The notes beneath the pieces were generated by a model that did no database searches, had not been told where the DNA came from, and saw nothing but the letters and a program-made list of their open reading frames with translations. Source: CAYPZL01 sp964415045 (lineage in GTDB: Bacteria; Planctomycetota; Phycisphaerae; Sedimentisphaerales; Anaerobacaceae). From it: DNA of 8,422 nt. Where the stretch lies: positions 1 to 8,422 of the forward strand of contig CAYPZL010000220.1 of assembly GCA_964415045.1 (NCBI GenBank), in the 5' to 3' direction. The position numbers were made by a program, and so were the translations under genes. Of the stretch, positions 6,398 through 8,422 are shown piece by piece. Within the stretch, counting starts at the first letter, position 1, and every line of letters starts with the position of its first letter.

Positions 6398-6877
6398 TCA
6401 GGTTTCATCGTGCGAATCCTCGCTTCGATTTTGACAACGCCCGTCGGCCGGCGCGTTGTTTCTGTTATAGTAGTTCGCCATATCCGGCGAAGTCCCCTGG
6501 CTACCTGCGGCGATCCGTCTCCGCCCATCCTGGCGAGCAGGGCCGGCATCTGCCGCTGGTCCGGCGTGCTCCCGATACCACGTCGCAATCGCCCTGACCT
6601 GCGGATGCGACCGGGCCCACATTGTACGGTAGTAGCCGTTGCGATTCTTGACGTGCAGCAGCCCCGCGCCGATCAGCGCCGCCAGCCACCGGCTGATCGT
6701 CCGCTCGCTGGTCTGCAGGATACGGCCCAACGTCGCGTTGCTCTGCCAGCACCCCTTCGTCCCGAAGCTGTAAATGTGCGCCAGCAACACCTTTTCGCTC
6801 AGACCCAGCCCGCCCAACTTGAGAATATGCTCGGGAATCTTCAAATACGGTTCAATCCGTCTGCCTTGTCCGGCCAT
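6398..6877 (-). CDS. Winged-helix/HTH protein (HTH_36-like, replication-initiator style)
   Basis: The 159-aa protein has one DNA-binding domain at residues about 11-90. YLKIPEHILKLGGLGLSEKV is followed by LLAHIYSF, then KGCWQSNATLGRILQTSERT and ISRWLAALIGAGLLHVK, and a short wing with NGYYRTMW. This layout, with 'S-N-x-x-L' before a recognition helix and 'L-x-x-x-G-L-L' after it, is that of the HTH_36 family found in phage, plasmid and stand-alone regulators. The tail (about 105-159) is hydrophilic, probably disordered, and ends acidic. ATG at 6877 is chosen because GGGAGG (6892-6887) lies 9 nt upstream. An in-frame ATG at 7054 would add 59 residues encoded by repeat-like intergenic DNA. It is divergent from the ECF sigma gene across a 397-bp gap, so a regulatory link is possible but unproven. 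No phage or plasmid genes are nearby. Confidence 0.75.
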   Translation of the reverse strand: MAGQGRRIEPYLKIPEHILKLGGLGLSEKVLLAHIYSFGTKGCWQSNATLGRILQTSERTISRWLAALIGAGLLHVKNRNGYYRTMWARSHPQVRAIATWYREHAGPAADAGPARQDGRRRIAAGSQGTSPDMANYYNRNNAPADGRCQNRSEDSHDET

Positions 6878-7274
6878 CGCAAATTTCCTCCCAATACGTA
6901 CGCAACCGCGTAGATGCCCCCATGCCAGATGCAAAATACGAAATGCCAAATGCCGAATCTCCAACGGTCCTGTCAAAGAGCCGCCCGAAAAAACGCGCGC
7001 CCCACTATTGGGAGAAAACTGCACGAATTTTGCGAAAAAAATGAGAAATGCCAATTGCGCAAGGCGCGTAAGTCTCTGTGCGCAAGAGAATAAAAAATTT
7101 TTTCGATGTCACCGGGATTGGGTTCTGAAGTGGTGCGTGAATTTTGCTATTCCTACCGTTGTAAAGGCTTATTTCCGTGGCCGCCCAGGGGCGGAAGTGG
7201 CCTCGATGCTTGCACATCGGCGGCGTTCTTTGCAGAATACGGTCACCAGGACTGCACAACGGTGGGGAGTTGAC
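6878..7274. other. Divergent intergenic region with AT-rich island
   Basis: This 397-bp gap lies between the minus-strand HTH gene and the plus-strand sigma factor gene. It holds a heptamer-like ATGC repeat (6914-6957) and an AT-rich stretch at about 7020-7150 that stands out from the GC-rich surroundings. Within the gap, TGCGCAAG occurs at 7056-7063 and 7079-7086 (23 bp apart, about two helical turns). A6T6 occupies 7092-7103. TGC(A/G)(C/T)GAATTTTGC occurs at 7020-7033 and 7134-7147. These look like bent DNA and protein sites for divergent promoters. I could not assign a -35/-10 pair on either strand with confidence. Confidence 0.5.
6914..6957. repeat. Degenerate heptamer-like ATGC repeat
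   Basis: ATGC begins at 6914, 6922, 6929, 6943 and 6950, so the steps are 8, 7, 14 and 7 nt. The later units resemble ATGCCAA or ATGCCGAA. The 10-mer GAAATGCCAA at 6940-6949 recurs at 7045-7054. Read on the minus strand it would encode pseudo-periodic peptide (EIRHLAFRILHLAW), which is why the N-terminally extended HTH ORF is not accepted. Confidence 0.5.
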
Positions 7275-7832
7275 ATGACTGACGTCACGCGCATTTTGGA
7301 CGCCATGAAACGGGGGGACGCCAAGGCGACAGACGAACTCTTGCCGCTGGTCTATGAGGAGTTGCGGCTCCTGGCGGCGCAGAAGCTCTCCCATGAGGCT
7401 CCCGGACAGACCCTTCAGGCCACGGCGCTGGTGCACGAAGCGTACATTCGAGTGGCAGGAGACGAAGCTCAGGATTGGGATAGCCGCGGTCATTTCTTTT
7501 CGGCGGCAGCCGAAGCGATGCGGCGGATTCTCGTCGACAACGCACGTCGCAAGAAGAGTCAGCGGCATGGCGGCGGCCACGGCAGGGTCGATCTGGATGC
7601 CGAACGCATCGAGGTGACCGTCCCGCCGGAGCGACTCGTCGCGCTAAGCGAAGCCCTGGACGTCCTCGATCGCGAAGAACCTCAGGTGGCTCATCTCGTC
7701 AAGCTGCGGTATTTCGTCGGGCTCACGCTCGAGCAGGCCGCCGAAGTGCTGGGGATCTCCCCGCGCACCGCCTATCGCCACTGGGCCTATGCCCGGGCCC
7801 GGCTGCACCAGGAATTGTCCGAAGGCCACTGA
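7275..7832 (+). CDS. ECF-type RNA polymerase sigma factor (Sigma70_ECF / TIGR02999 family)
   Basis: The 185-aa protein should bind core RNA polymerase and direct it to alternative promoters. Region 2 spans about residues 14-95, including YEELRLLAAQKLSHE, QTLQATALVHEAYIRV and HFFSAAAEAMRRILVDNARR followed by KKSQRHGGG. Region 4 (about 125-182) holds LVKLRYFVGLTLEQAAEVLG and ISPRTAYRHWAYARARLHQE, with the promoter-recognition HTH near 151-171. The length and these phrases are characteristic of the planctomycete-expanded TIGR02999 group. The ATG at 7275 has GGAG (7266-7269) 5 nt upstream. The frame stays open further upstream, but that stretch is intergenic repeat and AT-rich DNA. No anti-sigma gene is adjacent. 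The kinase gene starts 117 nt downstream, and in this family a Hanks kinase often replaces the anti-sigma factor as controller. That regulatory link here is inference. Confidence 0.93.
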   Translation: MTDVTRILDAMKRGDAKATDELLPLVYEELRLLAAQKLSHEAPGQTLQATALVHEAYIRVAGDEAQDWDSRGHFFSAAAEAMRRILVDNARRKKSQRHGGGHGRVDLDAERIEVTVPPERLVALSEALDVLDREEPQVAHLVKLRYFVGLTLEQAAEVLGISPRTAYRHWAYARARLHQELSEGH

Positions 7833-7949
7833 CGGGCCGCTGTGGCGATGAGTCCCCGCTTTTTTGCCGATTGTCGCGATTTTCTCTGTCAGGTTTTGAC
7901 GCAGAATTTCGCATTGTAATACGAGCAGCGGCTGAGATGGAGAAGGGCC

Positions 7950-8422
7950 ATGACAGACGCCCCATTGGATATGAAGTCGATTTTCGCAAATGCCCTCGAA
8001 AAAGGTACAGCGGACGAACGACGGGCCTACCTGAACGCGGCATGTCGCGGTAATGCCGAGCTGCGCAGAAAGGTAGAGGCATTGCTCGCGGCCCACGAAG
8101 AGGCCGACGACATCCCCGACGCACCCCTCGTGGGTCCGGCCGTCAGACCGGCCGATCTCCCGCTGACCGAGGGGCCGGGGACGGTCATCGGGCGGTACAA
8201 GCTCCTGGAGCGGATCGGCGAGGGGGGGGATGGCCGTGGTCTATATAGCCGAGCAGGAGAAGCCCATCCGCCGCAAGGTGGCGCTCAAGATCATCAAGTT
8301 GGGCATGGACACGAAACAGGTCATCGCCCGCTTCGAGGCCGAGCGCCAGGCCCTGGCGATGATGGATCATCCGAATATCGCCAAAGTCTTCGACGCCGGC
8401 GCGACCGAAACGGGCCGGCCGT
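7950..8422 (+). CDS. Hanks-type Ser/Thr protein kinase, 5' part; frame broken at a G8 run; continues past window
   Basis: The gene begins at ATG 7950 with GGAG (7939-7942) 7 nt upstream. Residues 1-60 are the helical module that commonly precedes planctomycetal kinases (EKGTADERRAYLNAA, then KVEALLAAHEEADD). Residues 80-93 start the kinase fold: IGRYKLLERIGEGG. The frame then slips at eight G residues (8222-8229). From 8230 the sensible sequence continues one frame over as MAVVYIAEQ, VALKIIKLGMD (the ATP-anchoring Lys codon is 8287-8289), then QVIARFEAERQALAMMDHPN and IAKVFDAGATE to the window end. With one G fewer the glycine loop would read IGEGGMAVVY, the family norm. Without correction the original frame stays open to 8422 but encodes nonsense. 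HRD and DFG motifs and any sensor domain lie outside the window. It could be a sequencing error, a pseudogene or a slippage-controlled gene. It is likely the partner of the ECF sigma factor upstream. Confidence 0.85.
   Translation, partial: MTDAPLDMKSIFANALEKGTADERRAYLNAACRGNAELRRKVEALLAAHEEADDIPDAPLVGPAVRPADLPLTEGPGTVIGRYKLLERIGEGGDGRGLYSRAGEAHPPQGGAQDHQVGHGHETGHRPLRGRAPGPGDDGSSEYRQSLRRRRDRNGPA

Noticed and set aside
6431..6471. TTGACA and TATAGT as a plus-strand promoter
   Set aside because: The spacing is about 29 bp, far outside the usual 16-18, and the site lies inside the HTH coding region.
5833..6588. 251-aa minus-strand frame covering the gap after the HTH gene
   Set aside because: It overlaps the HTH gene and the 82-aa gene, contains the TATAAT promoter, and has irregular third-position GC in the unique part. 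The 82-aa frame has much better start signals.
6878..7054. 59-residue N-terminal extension of the HTH protein from an ATG at 7054
   Set aside because: It is encoded by repeat and AT-rich intergenic DNA. The ATG at 6877 has a good Shine-Dalgarno site and starts just before the domain.
6774..7274. Upstream extension of the ECF sigma factor frame
   Set aside because: The extension reads through the antisense HTH gene and intergenic repeats. The ATG at 7275 gives the normal family length.
7825..7865. GCCAC/GTGGC stem and T6 run after the sigma factor as a terminator
   Set aside because: The stem is only 5 bp with a 12-nt loop, and the T-run begins 14 nt after it.
7896..7920. TTGACG and TGTAAT as a promoter for the kinase gene
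   Set aside because: The spacer is only 13 bp, too short for a sigma-70-type promoter.
8171..8229. Possible G-quadruplex from G4, G4, G3 and G8 runs
   Set aside because: The last loop is about 29 nt, so a stable structure is doubtful. The runs are explained by Gly/Pro codons plus the homopolymer.

Overview
The window is GC-rich DNA, apart from two AT-rich patches, with densely packed genes. It most likely comes from a member of the Planctomycetota, possibly the Phycisphaerae/Sedimentisphaerales side. The main clue is at the right end: a short sigma factor of the Sigma70_ECF/TIGR02999 type sits directly upstream of a Hanks-type Ser/Thr kinase. The kinase opens with the N-terminal module and the 'IIKLGMDTKQVIARFEAE' type wording common in planctomycetal kinases. 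The assignment rests on protein style only, because no rRNA gene is present.

Positions 1-133 are a regulatory leader with a perfect 13-bp inverted repeat and a nested palindrome. Positions 134-5185 (+ strand) are a compact pentose operon: ribulokinase (araB), L-ribulose-5-phosphate 4-epimerase (araD), a fucose-isomerase-family sugar isomerase, and a XylR-like regulator that joins a LacI-type sugar-binding domain to an AraC DNA-binding domain. No classical AraA is present. The simplest reading is that the fucose-isomerase-like protein makes L-ribulose from L-arabinose, AraB phosphorylates it, AraD converts it to D-xylulose 5-phosphate, and the last gene senses the sugar and controls the set.

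Positions 5236-6877 (- strand) hold three small, poorly characterised genes that converge on the operon. They are a 159-aa winged-helix/HTH protein, an 82-aa very basic protein behind a good sigma-70-like promoter, and a 191-aa exported Tyr/Pro-rich protein with a basic tail. The 191-aa gene's start codon lies in the loop of a small inverted repeat.

Positions 6878-7274 are a 397-bp divergent intergenic region. It contains a heptamer-like ATGC repeat and an AT-rich island with an A6T6 tract. It separates the HTH gene from the + strand ECF sigma factor (7275-7832) and its partner kinase (7950 to the window edge). The kinase reading frame is broken at a run of eight G residues exactly in the ATP-binding glycine loop. 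Removing one G restores the canonical sequence. This is either a sequencing error, a real disruption, or a slippage-prone switch, and it is the most checkable oddity here.

I see no tRNA, rRNA, CRISPR array, insertion sequence or integrase. Nothing here amounts to a clearly new defence or mobile system. The least explained parts are the three-gene minus-strand cluster and the intergenic repeats.
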